Origin: Flaveria trinervia
Lineage: Eukaryota; Streptophyta; Magnoliopsida; Asterales; Asteraceae
Reading direction: 5' to 3'
DNA: 64,000 nucleotides
NCBI GenBank assembly: GCA_025506515.1
Contig: CM046442.1
Location: 65,798,438-65,862,437 of the forward strand
How positions within the stretch are numbered: position 1 is the first letter of the stretch; every line of letters starts with the position of its first letter. Under the pieces are notes generated by a model that saw nothing but the letters and a program-made list of their open reading frames with translations, searched no databases and was not told the origin of the DNA. Made by a program: the position numbers and the translations under genes. Below, piece after piece: positions 42,790 to 52,443 of the stretch.

Positions 42790-45700
42790 ATGGCTGACAG
42801 ATGGTCTCTTAATCCAAAGCACAACATATGTGCCCATTTGGACCACACAACTCGGAACGGGGCCAAGTTCTCCGAGATTTTAGCCTTCCTCAAACGCTCA
42901 CGGATACATAAGGCTATATCTACACCGTGCACGCCTTACAAATCACTACACCAGGCATTCTGGGAGAATGCCTCAGTGGATCGCTCTCGTGAGCCATACA
43001 GCATCCGAAGTACCATTATGGGTCAAGCTATGACATTACCGCTACTGACATCCAGAGAATCCTTGAGTTTGGGGATGACTCCACTCACCCCACTAAGTTA
43101 CATCCTTTGACAGTGAGAGGGTGTTTCCTCCGAATCAAGTATGCGGGGGACATTAACTCAGGGGTGCTAAATAAGAGCAACCTGTGCCCACAATACAAAT
43201 ATCTGGCACATGTGATTCTAAGTGCATTGCTTCGAGAAGGGTGGTTTCCATGACCTATCAGATCAGATACAAAATGCCTTCGTGGCTCTGGTGCTGAACC
43301 ACCCTTTCAGCTTCTCGAATATGATCTTTGCTTATTTGGTAGAGAACATTGAAGCAAAAGGGAAAGAAGGTTTTTGTATGTATCCAAGGTTTCTTCAGAT
43401 GATATTCAATGAGAAGCTGCCTCTGCTCCCCAAGGAAAGTCACGATGCAGTGACTTTGGAACTTATGGATGACACTACTTTGGGTAGGATGGTGGTGTAC
43501 CGGGGCAAGCAAGTGAAGCCCCAGGCAAAGAGGCTGATTGGCCATTTAGCAGATGAAGTTATATGGCACCGGGGAGACGCCAATGGCATCACGAGGATAG
43601 TGACTCCGACGTGGAGCCAATTGTACCCACTGATGATTCAGATGATAATGATAGTCGGGGTGCCGAAGACAATATGCCTGTTCCACAGAGAGGCACTACG
43701 TCTGATGTCGTGCCTCCAGCATCCACCCCGGCTGCAGAAGTTACCGAATCAGCTGGGTTTCATCATGATTTTGTCCTTGAGACAGAAGTAGAATAAGAAG
43801 AGTCTGATGAGGAGCCCCTCACCAGGACTGTGGGAAGAAAAGTGGTTCCCACAGTACATGGGCTTCGGGTGGTTGGTGAGCACCCAAAAGACTCTGGAGA
43901 GACAGAGACCGACCCGACCTATGCTCCAGGGTCAATCGGCAGGGTAGGAGGGGGAGCATCCACCTCGTAGGGAACGAGGAGAAAACGGATGGCTCAACCC
44001 CATGGGCAGAAACCAAAGAAGATGCGTCGTTTGACCTTCATCACTACTACCTCAGCCACTACAGCCACTACCACCACCACTACCACCTCTTCAGACACAC
44101 CATCCACCACCATAGCCACCACAGCCCCCATAGCAACCACAGACACCACCAGACCGACCACCACAATACAGATCCCAGCCACCACTACATCATTCACCCC
44201 TCACTCACCACCACTATCATCCCGACCTGACCGATATTCACCACATCCACCACCACCTACTAGCCACCAAACCGAGCCCTCAGCCTATCCCTCATTCACT
44301 TACAGATCACCTCTACCTACAGTTGCGGTAGAAGAACAGTTTTGGGCACTAAACAGAATGGTAATGCGTTTGCTGGCTGCTGATGAGGAAAAGGCCTCCC
44401 AAATCCGCCAGCTTACTGACCTGACTGCTGCACAAACTCACCAAATTGCAGAGCAGGCTCAAGTGATAGAAAGGCAGGCCCGACAGATGACTGCCCAGAG
44501 CAACGAGATAGCCCTTCTCCAAGCTCAAAGCGTCACCTCAGGGAAGAGAATAGAGGAGTTGGAAAAGGCTAAAAAGACCATTTTGCTAAAGCTGAAAGGA
44601 TCGAAGGAGGAGCCATTAAAGATAAGGGATGGGGACAGAAATGATGATGATGATGAAGACAATGATGATGATGATGAGAGTGAAACTAACGAAGAGAAAA
44701 CTGAAGAATGGCACGAAGATGATGACACTGACGGAGGAGAAGCAGCTGAATCTGTCTCAGCTCCAGGGCAAGAGAAAAGATCAAAGAACAGACAAGATCT
44801 ACCAGCTTTTGCTTCTGCACCTCCATGTGATGAGCCGAGTATTCAGTATAAAAGTAAATAGTAGATGTTTATGTATTTATTTACTTTTGTATTCTGTATT
44901 GAAAAACCATGTGTTAAATGTTTATATTAAGTTAATGCATTTCGTTTGATAAATTGCTAATGATTTGAGTGTGAAATGTGTAAATCAAACAGATCCAAAT
45001 TACAAAAGAGATGAGTTTGATATTGCTCCCCTTCAGCAGGTCAAGTCTCAACTCACAATGGTTCTTGATCTGCAAGGGATTGTCAGAAGGTCAGTGAGTT
45101 ATACCCCTGAAGAAGGGGAAATAATTCACGATCTATCAAACGAGCAACTGGCAAAAATTTTCAAGCTCAATCCTGATGAAATAGTGAAAGATGCTCCGAC
45201 ATGTAATGCTACCTATGATGACGAGCTAAATGACGTTGATGAAATAGAGATAGAAGATGTCACTGTAGAGCACTATCCTCAGTATGCTGACAATGAGGGC
45301 AATGTGGTTCCCAATCTGGGTGAATCCCTTGTCGGTGATACATTTGAGGTGTTAGACAAAATAGAGCAAGAGTCAGAGAAGACAGAGGGAATGGCCCAAG
45401 CCTCAAAGGATGATGTTGATATCCGTAAGGCTGAACGGGCTGCCTGTTTTAAAGAAGTTAGAGCCCAACGTTCTGCACCGAAGAAGGATGCCTACACCAA
45501 GATCTACAGAGTCAAGAAACATCTTAAGGTGTCAGGCAAGATTATAGCATGGGCATATTTTGATGATCTTAACATTTACGCCGTTAAGAGGGAGAAGGGC
45601 ATAGAGTACTTTAGATTTCCACATGATCTAAAGACTCTACCAAATTTTGAGCTCAACCAGCTAGCCAAATTGAAGCTGTTGTATGCTGACCCGAGAAAGA

Positions 45701-46196
45701 TGTCAGACTGGTTTGAGGTTGCCCTAAAGAAAGAGTACCACACCAGTGGATTAACTTCAGACCTCAACAACCTACAAGGTATATTAGAAGGTTTGAGATG
45801 GATGCCATTACTGGAAAACCAAAGATAGTGTTGAAGTGGAATCCTCCGCGCACAATGTCAAGAATCCCACTCTGGGAAATGACAAAGGATTTCACACCAC
45901 ACTTTAAGTGGTGGTACTACGATTGGAGAACAACAGAAGCGGTCATAGTCCTAAATAAAGAGGGCCAAATGGATACAATCAGAGTATTCAACCCGATGTG
46001 GCTTACCAACTTGTCGGAAAATGATGTCTATACACTTTACAAGTGGCCACTGTTCTATGATACGCAAGATATTGTACAGGCCCTCCAGTTCCAAAATGTC
46101 ATAAGTCTTTGCTTCGCGTTTGATATTCACGCGGGAGTCACAAAAGAGAACAAGTACAAGAAATATGAGGAGGTAATGAAGAAAACAAGACATTAG
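42790..46196 (+). pseudogene. eORF of C4, extra 3' reading frame of unknown function
   Basis: ATG 42790 (MADRWSLNPKHN). The N-terminal domain has KHNICAHLDHTTRNGAKFSE and SLHQAFWENAS, the same His-Asn ... Phe-Trp layout as C2 and C3. A second globular part (43222-43560) follows. The frame then changes to a Thr/Ser/Pro-rich linker (44040-44300), a heptad-like segment EKASQIRQLTDLTAAQ to about 44600, and a strongly acidic tract. The C-terminal half (44965-46196) is globular, with Trp-rich KWWYYDWRTTEAVIVLNKEG. Frame changes lie near 43110, 43560, 43800-43990, 44860 and 45810. SIRE-lineage elements are known for a coiled-coil-bearing extra ORF at this place. I see no clear membrane segment. Function unknown. 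Confidence 0.72.
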
Positions 46197-46216
46197 AGAG
46201 ATCTAGGTCCAAGGTT

Positions 46217-46920
46217 TGTTGATACATGTATGTCCCTAGATCATGATATGTGATGTAATAGATCTTGTTTGGTATGATTGATGAAATGATATTGATTGTT
46301 TGTAAGTTATAATGTTTAATGTTTCATTAATGAGTCGACATTGAATTGGTTAATTAGGTTAGTGATTACTTGAATGATTACACATAATGTTTATTAATTA
46401 AGTCATTCAAACTTAACATAATGAAGTTCTCATGCGAATGGCTCATGCGAATGAACCATACGCATGAATAACTTCACATGATTGACTCAGTCGCACGACT
46501 GAACCAGGAGACTGGATTAGTCATACGATTGTAACATAAGATTGGCTCAGTCGCACGACTGAACACTCAATCGTACGAATGAATCAACCGCATGGTTCAA
46601 TCGCACGACTGAACCAGAATAATGATTCAGTCGCACGATTGAATAATACCAACCTATAAATACAACTCAATTTGTGAAAAAGAGTGACTCTCGATCAATT
46701 ACGATTCCAGACGTACCCTAGCCATCCAGAAACCTCCCAATTCATTCTCCATGTTCATAGAACACATTAGATCGATTCCCAATCGATTTCTAACGTTAGT
46801 TTCAATTCTTGATTGATTCTTCGTGTGTTCTCACTGATTGGATCGCCAATCAAATAGGATTCCGCACTATTTGATCTGGTTTACACATTAATCTCTAGGT
46901 ATTTCGGTCAAATACTAGGT
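46217..46920 (+). repeat. right (3') LTR of C4, lacking its last bases
   Basis: Starts TGTTGATACATG and matches the left LTR through TCAAATACTAGGT, where the left copy continues CCTAACA. The final seven bases or so, with the CA terminus, are missing. The word cluster lies at about 46430-46650 and the TATA box at 46653. Confidence 0.88.
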
Positions 46921-46935
46921 ATATCTGATACAAAT
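46921..46935. other. 15-base junction between C4 and S
   Basis: ATATCTGATACAAAT precedes the S LTR. It resembles GCTCTGATACCAAT, the primer-site region that precedes the other S LTR at 48805-48819. So the left S LTR seems to be flanked by a scrap of S interior rather than by target DNA, as in a tandem S array that lost one unit. Confidence 0.5.
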
Positions 46936-47563
46936 TGTGAAGTCGCTAGATCGGTAAACATCCGAGCATGTTCTTGACGGAAGGATAAACAACAGCACAA
47001 ACCAAAATTCAAACAATAACACGAACTATAATTGAATGGTTTCATTGATAAAACCTAACGATTACAAGTTCGTTACAACATAAGAATCAAGACTCTTGGC
47101 AAGGGGAGATCGAGCATGATCTCCCCTCTCATCCGGAAGCCCTAGGCTCCCGGGCAGACTCCTATCTCAACCCCATTTTCCTTCTACACATTAAAACTGG
47201 TATATATAGGCCTCGGCCCATATTAGATGCAACTGGCCCCATTCGTACGATTGGACCATGCGTATGGTCCAATCGTACGACTGGACCATGCGTATGGTCC
47301 AATCGTACGACTGGACCATGCGTATGGTCCAATCGTACGACTGGACCATTCTTATGGTTCAGTCTTACGAATGTCCCAATCACATCTCTCAGTCGCACGG
47401 CTGGTCCATTAGCATGGCTCAGTCGTACGACTGAGTCTCATTCGCATATGCTCCTGCGAATGACCCAGTTTCATGTGTTTACAACATATCAGGTGTATAA
47501 CATTAGGCCTAGACTATTCGACAAGCGACGGACACACTATATATGACTATATATGCTCCAACA
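46936..47563 (-). repeat. 3' LTR of S
   Basis: 628 bp, TGTGAAGTCGC to TGCTCCAACA on the plus strand. It includes a run of three 30-bp units at 47251-47340, a TATA-like TATATATAGG at 47201-47210 (element strand CCTATATATA), and further CAGTCGTACGACTG words to about 47460. Confidence 0.9.
47251..47340 (+). repeat. 30-bp tandem repeat, three units
   Basis: Three units of exactly 30 bp, each containing GGACCATGCGTATGGTCC (7-base arms, 4-base loop) and TCGTACGA (perfect palindrome). The other S LTR has two units at about 49134-49193. The copy number therefore changed in one LTR. Confidence 0.9.
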
Positions 47564-47576
47564 AATTCCCCCTTGT
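47564..47576 (-). other. polypurine tract of S
   Basis: ACAAGGGGGAATT on the element strand, directly before its 3' LTR. Confidence 0.85.
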
Positions 47577-48804
47577 ACGTTGCTTGCGAATAGTAGATAA
47601 CACCTCTTACAATCTTCGGTCAATCTTTGCTCTGGTTGCCAATAGAATCAAACGAAAACCATTTTAGCCAACGTTGCTGATCCGTCAGGTTACTACCTCA
47701 TCCCTGAAAATGAATTTAGGCACAATAGCTTTCGTTTACTTTGCAGAACACCATCACAGCAGCAAGATTCCCCATATGACTGATTTTTCCAGATAATGAT
47801 ACGAACAGTTTTCCATTGCTTCAATCTTCACACAGGCTAACCTGATTAACATCACCACCTGCAGAAATCCCCCCTCACATTAAGCATATCCCAATATATA
47901 GACATTGTGCTCTCCTTGCGTCTTGACACGGTGTATTGGGCAAAAGGTTGAAGGTTCCAATCCACAGCTGACAATATCAACCAAATCAGCACGCACGAAG
48001 ATTCATCATCGGAAACTGGTTCACATCATCACTTTCTGATTGCGTCTTCACTTTCTATATACAAGGATTCCCCCTAAGAAGCAGAATCCATTCTGTGCAG
48101 ATAAATATAACTTGATTGGCCCATAAGTTGTCCTGACTACCCCACAAAATCAGCAACAACTGCTGACATCTTCTCTTCTCTCTTTCGTGTTCCAATTACA
48201 TTCACCTATTCTGGAAATCCGACGAATAATGGGGTACACATCGAACTTATTTGACAAACGAACCTCTGGGTGAATATGCTTTGCTCATCTTCAAATCCGT
48301 GCAAGAAGCTGTTCCAGACTCTTTTTTTTAGTCTGGAACAAATGCGAATGAGTCAATGCGGATGGCTCATTCGTGCGATTGAACATACGACTAGTCTAGT
48401 CGCACGACTGAACATACGACTGGTCCAGTCGTACGAATGGCTAATTCGCATGGTCCAGTCGTACGAATGGTCCATTCGCATGGCCCAGTCGTACGAATGG
48501 TCCATTCGCATGGCCCAGTAGCATGAACGGGTCTGCATGTAGATTTTCAGATCTGCAGCCGCCAGGGCTGCCCAAAACCCTAATCTGACGAATTCAACAT
48601 GAACCGAAACAAAGTAGACATCATCAGATTCGAAAGGGTGACAGGAACGTGGTTTCTTATTCGATTTCAACATAGAAGCAACACACGTAACAAGATCTGA
48701 GCAAAACACGAAGAACACGAAGTGGGTTTAACGATCTGAAATTCAATCCAGAAATCAAGAGCTCGGGTTGCTAGAATGATTGTTAGATCATTCCAGCAGT
48801 AACC
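47577..48804 (-). other. non-coding interior of S
   Basis: About 1.2 kb without a supported protein. Near 48345-48530 lies another cluster of CAGTCGTACGAATGG and TTCGCATGG words. At 48311-48339 there is a perfect hairpin: GTTCCAGACT, a 9-base loop of mostly T, and AGTCTGGAAC. Apparent ORFs here translate the repeated words and are not genes. Confidence 0.7.
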
Positions 48805-48817
48805 GGCTCTGATACCA
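48805..48817 (-). other. primer-binding site of S (initiator-Met)
   Basis: TGGTATCAGAGCC on the element strand, a perfect complement to the 3' end of tRNA-iMet, two bases inside the 5' LTR. Confidence 0.92.
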
Positions 48818-48819
48818 AT

Positions 48820-49416
48820 TGTGAAGTCGCTAGATCGGTAAACATCCGAGCATGTTCTTGACGGAAGGATAAACAACAGCACAAACCAAAAGTCAAACAA
48901 TAACACGAACTATAATTGAATGGTTTCATTGATAAAACCTAACGATTACAAGTTCATTTCAACATAAGAATCAAGACTCTTGGCAAGGGGAGATCGAGCA
49001 TGATCTCCCCTCTCATCCGGAAGCCCTAGGCTCCCGGGCAGACTCCTATCTCAAACCTTAACCCTTCTACACATTAAAACTGGTATATATAGGCCTCGGC
49101 CCATATTAGATGCGACTGGGCCCATTCGTGTGAGTGGACCATGCGTATGGTCCAATCGTACGACTGGACCATGCGTATGGTTCAATCGTACGACTGGACC
49201 ATTCTTATGGTTCAGTCTTACGAATGTCCCAATCGCATCTCTCAGTCGCACGGCTGGTCCATTAGCATGGCTCAGTCGTACGACTGAGTCTCATTCGCAT
49301 ATGCTCCTGCGAATGACCCAGTTTCATTTGCTTACAACATATCAGGTGTATAACATTAAGCCTAGACTATTCGACAAGCGACGGACACACTATATATGAC
49401 TATATATGCTCCAACA
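48820..49416 (-). repeat. 5' LTR of S
   Basis: 597 bp, nearly identical to 46936-47563 except for one fewer 30-bp unit and a few substitutions. It ends CCAACA at 49416 and is followed at 49417 by ATAAT of the C3 LTR. Confidence 0.9.
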
Positions 49417-50040
49417 ATAATATGAATATTCAATCAAATAGTGACGGTTATAGAGAGAGAAAGTTTTCTACAAAGAGAATGTTTTCATTCATGCACATGC
49501 TTCAGGTTACAAGGAAATTAGGTCAACATTCCTTTTATAAAGGAATGTGACATCAGCTGACGTCACTTGATAGTGACAGCTAACTAATTTATACAAACAA
49601 CTGAAACTAAACTAAACTACTGAAGATGTCCACAACAACTGAGAACACCTTCACAAAAAAACTAAGTACAAGCTAACATTACAACTATTGAAGTTATAAC
49701 ATCTGAAGTGTAAGAACTTCATAATATAAAACTACTGATTACAAACTACTGAAAAGTAAACCATCACAACTACTGAAGAGAACTACTTCAGCTGTTGTGA
49801 CAACTTCTGAGAATTTGGTCTTCAGACTTTGTCTTGAGCAGTTGTCTTCAGACTTTGTCTTTAGTTGTTGTCTTCATACTTTGTCTTCAGACTTTGTCTT
49901 CAGCTGTTGTCTTTAGACTTTGTCTTCAAACTTTGTCTTTAGACTTTGTCTTCAGACTTTGTAGACCACTTCAGTTGTTATGATGTCTGTGGGACTTAAG
50001 GGTTTTTCTGATCTGGCTCATTGGTTCTTTTGGTCCAACA
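49417..50040 (-). repeat. 5' LTR of C3, outer fragment
   Basis: 624 bases continuing the C3 LTR after the C4/S insertion, from ATAATATGAATATTC to GGTCCAACA. The word block at 49790-49970 is a run of CTTCAGACTTTGT and CAGCTGTTGT units. The near-palindromic TATA region CATTCCTTTTATAAAGGAATG lies at 49528. AGCTC follows at 50041 as the target duplication. Confidence 0.9.
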
Positions 50041-50045
50041 AGCTC

Positions 50046-50992
50046 CTTGTGAGCTAAACTTCATGTGTTATCCTAATTTAATGAAATTTATGTAATTTTT
50101 GATGAACTAATGGTGTGATAAATATTGTGTTAACGTTATGGTGGTCTTGGGAAAACTATTGATGGGTAGTATCTACATTTGAACGAGAAGTTATAAATAT
50201 ATGGTTTGTGATTGTGATTGTCATACAATGTTGAAAAACCGTATGATTAACTTTCATTCGCGAAACCGGTCTTCATAATAAATCCATGGCTAATGAACTA
50301 GAAACGGTTATTAGAAATCATATCACTTTAACTTTCTAATCATTTGCGGGTTCCCTTTTATTAGTTTGGAAACTTCAGTAATTGTTACGGTTTTCTAAAA
50401 TTAATGGTATGTTAGGAAGGAACCTCATCAACTCTCTTTTAACATTAAATTATGTTTTCAGAAATCGTATGTCAAATAGGTCACAAAAGATTTACCTCCA
50501 TTACTAGGGCTTCGATCTGAGCAGTAAAACTCAGCCTGACAGAATCAAGTCACTACGGTAGCAGGATAGACGAGAAATCGTGCCAACTCATCTTTATAAA
50601 CATTAACATAATTACATTATCCATATCTTTAATCACACCACCAATTCATCATAGTTACATAAGTGTAATCTAAATTAGGATAACACCCTTACTTCACTAA
50701 AAGAATCACCAAAAGTCTCAAATTATCTTTATTTATCTTTATCTATCTTAGTTATTGTTATTATGTTTAACTTATCATTTTCTAAAAACACAAAACTAAT
50801 AGTCAACTATGAAGGTTTTTGAGTAGGCTTAGTGTGTCCACGGATTGATACTCGGTTCTTACCAACACTATATTACCACACGACAAGTAGACTTGTCTTC
50901 TGTGTGTGTGGTTTAGTATTAGTAATAACCAATTAAAACTTCATTTGTGCATAAAATATTTATCAAAATATATATACTATCTGCACCTATCA
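50046..50992 (+). repeat. 3' LTR of element T, right part
   Basis: Continues the LTR cut at 21657, after the AGCTC duplication at 50041-50045. It matches 6650-7598 closely and ends CACCTATCA. CTTAT at 50993-50997 is the right target duplication of T. Confidence 0.9.
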
Positions 50993-50997
50993 CTTAT
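50993..50997. repeat. target-site duplication of element T, right copy (CTTAT)
   Basis: CTTAT directly after the T 3' LTR, identical to 5915-5919. The G LTR continues from 50998. Confidence 0.9.
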
Positions 50998-52091
50998 GCA
51001 TGATGGTATGTATGATGTATGTGATGTATGTATGATGCCCTATATGATGATGATGTTGACTGTTTATGTTTGTGTCCTTGTTGCATGATTATTTTCTCGT
51101 GGCTTTACGTTGAATGTTAATGAATAAAATGAAGTATTATGTAACATAAAGTGGAATATAATGAAAAGAGGAACATGATGAATGAATGCATGCATTTATG
51201 AATGATGGAGTGTAAAGAAAGTCTTGCAAGTCTTGTATGTCGGGACACGCTCCATTGTAGGGTGTTAGCCCAACAGTGTGGGTTTGCTACCCTAGAAGGA
51301 TGCATATCGGGGTCTTTCTTTGTGATTGACCATATGTATAGAACCTTTGACCCTTACCTTAGATATTGTGGGCAGGCTGCTATGCGCCATGATGGGGGGT
51401 CAATGATGGACCTCGACCCAGTATTAGCTTTATGCATGACGGTAGGGTATAGCACATGACAATGGTACACCTGAACTTACCCTAGGTAATGTGGCCAGAC
51501 TGTTGTGTGCCATGACGGGGGGTCTATGATGGACCCGGCCCAATACCAGCTTTATGCATGACGGTAGGGTAAGGTTCATGGTTTTGATGGAATGAAATGA
51601 AGTAATGATGAATGAATGAATGAACGTAATGAATGTGAATGATAATGATGTACGATGAATGAAAGAAAGTTAATGAAAGAATGATGAAGATAACAATGAT
51701 ATTATCTATTTATGCGTATGATGTGTGCTCACATGCAAAAGTAAAGAATGGTTTTAATGAAAGTAAGGTATGTTTTATTATAAAACTAGTACTTACTCAG
51801 CAACGCTGACTTTTTATGCATTTTCCAGTTGGTAGGTGAGCATTGCTGAGGATGGCGCGAGGCAGCTACTTGGCATTTTGGATGGCATTCTTTTGTTACT
51901 GTTTTTGCATTGTAATACGAACAAATGAAAATATGTAATGAATGATTGTATTAACTTGCAAAAGCAGTTATTATGAAATGAAAAGTTATTTAAATGTTCC
52001 GCTATGATGTTTTTATGAAAGTTATATGTAATTGTGTGTTTTGTGAGCAATGGTTGGCCTAGTGTAAGCGTCCCGAGAACGGGGCCTTACA
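50998..52091 (+). repeat. 5' LTR of gypsy element G, right part
   Basis: Continuation of the LTR that starts at 4771, ending GGGGCCTTACA before the primer site. It holds a diverged tandem repeat at 51353-51571: two units of about 96 bp, each ending GCTTTATGCATGACGGTAGG, offset by 123 bases. GATGTATGATG and AATGAATG runs follow. ORFs here are not supported. Confidence 0.85.
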
Positions 52092-52094
52092 AGT

Positions 52095-52107
52095 TGGTAT
52101 CAGAGCC
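52095..52107 (+). other. primer-binding site of G (initiator-Met)
   Basis: TGGTATCAGAGCC, perfect tRNA-iMet complement, three bases after the LTR end. Confidence 0.92.
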
Positions 52108-52443
52108 AAAGTTTAAATGAAACAGGTAAAATTTTAAAATAAATCTAAACTTAAACTAAAAATGAGACGGAAAGGGAAGGGATGCCAGTCCAAGTAGCTG
52201 TATGCCATGAGGTATTTTCTTAATGATTAACTGGTATTATGTGCGCATGTTATGTGGTTATGTGTTGCTGGTAGATTTAGATACTGATATAGTCAGGACA
52301 GGTAATGCTTGGGGTATGAAGAGTAAGTAAGTGGCTAATCGCAACTGGCCATTGTATTTAGGGACTTACAATACCTGACATAAACTAAGTTGTTCCCTTG
52401 AATGACCGTGTCGATTTTTGAATCTTTCAGTGTGTGTTTGAGG

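Larger units (their letters stand above)
32988..46920 (+). mobile_element. SIRE/Maximus-like copia element C4
   Basis: A plus-strand element of about 13.9 kb: left LTR, TGGTATCAAAGC primer site, leader, long gag with two zinc knuckles, protease, integrase, RT, RNase H, internal GGGGGAG, spacer, eORF and right LTR. The right LTR lacks its last few bases and is joined to S. On the left it sits in the C3 LTR after AAGAATAA; the matching ATAA(T) lies beyond S at 49417, so C4 plus S together behave as one insertion. Gag, pol and the eORF are broken by frameshifts, although long open stretches remain. Confidence 0.9.
46936..49416 (-). mobile_element. short non-coding copia-type element S
   Basis: 2,481 bp with LTRs of 628 and 597 bp (TGTTGGAGC...CTTCACA on its own strand), a perfect iMet primer site and an ACAAGGGGGAATT polypurine tract. 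The 1.26 kb interior has no gag or pol motif. It shares with C4 the TCGNNCGA word vocabulary in LTR and interior, so it may be a parasite of C4-like elements. LTR identity is high apart from one 30-bp repeat unit, and its primer site is perfect, so it is among the youngest parts of the window. Confidence 0.87.
21658..50040 (-). mobile_element. SIRE/Maximus-like copia element C3, split by C4 and S
   Basis: A minus-strand element bounded by AGCTC duplications. Without the C4/S block (32988-49416) it is about 12 kb: 5' LTR (50040-49417 plus 32987-32901), iMet-type primer site, gag, protease, integrase, RT, RNase H, spacer, eORF, polypurine tract and 3' LTR (21658-22345). It is the sister of C2 in sequence and order but keeps the RT that C2 lost. 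Premature stops and frameshifts occur in every domain, though RT keeps YVDD and the C-terminal third of the eORF is open for 358 residues. Confidence 0.92.
5920..50992 (+). mobile_element. non-coding gypsy-type element T (LARD-like, tRNA-Asp primed)
   Basis: Bounded by LTRs starting TGATGTGCTTCAAATT and ending CACC(C/T)ATCA, with a perfect CTTAT duplication on both sides. Once C2 and C3 with their contents are removed, it has a 1.68 kb 5' LTR, about 2.0 kb of interior and a 1.70 kb 3' LTR. The interior has a perfect tRNA-Asp primer site and a polypurine tract but no gag or pol motif, which fits a large retrotransposon derivative needing a helper. The tRNA-Asp primer points to the Athila/Tat side of plant Ty3/gypsy; that placement is inference. 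A further copy of its LTR starts at 63855. Confidence 0.88.

Noticed and set aside
43994..44197. Minus-strand Val/Ala/Gly-rich ORF resembling a membrane protein
   Set aside because: It is the antisense reading of the Thr-rich linker of the C4 eORF (repeated ACC codons read backwards as GGT/GTG). No independent motif.
47162..47412. ORFs on both strands with VRLDHTHGP or VRLDHAYGP repeats
   Set aside because: Both translate the 30-bp tandem unit; because the unit length is a multiple of three and palindromic, both strands stay open by chance.
48353..48718. Minus-strand ORF with repeated MDHSYDWAMR units in S
   Set aside because: The repeat is the translation of the palindromic DNA words. The frame is not kept in other word arrays and has no homologous domain.
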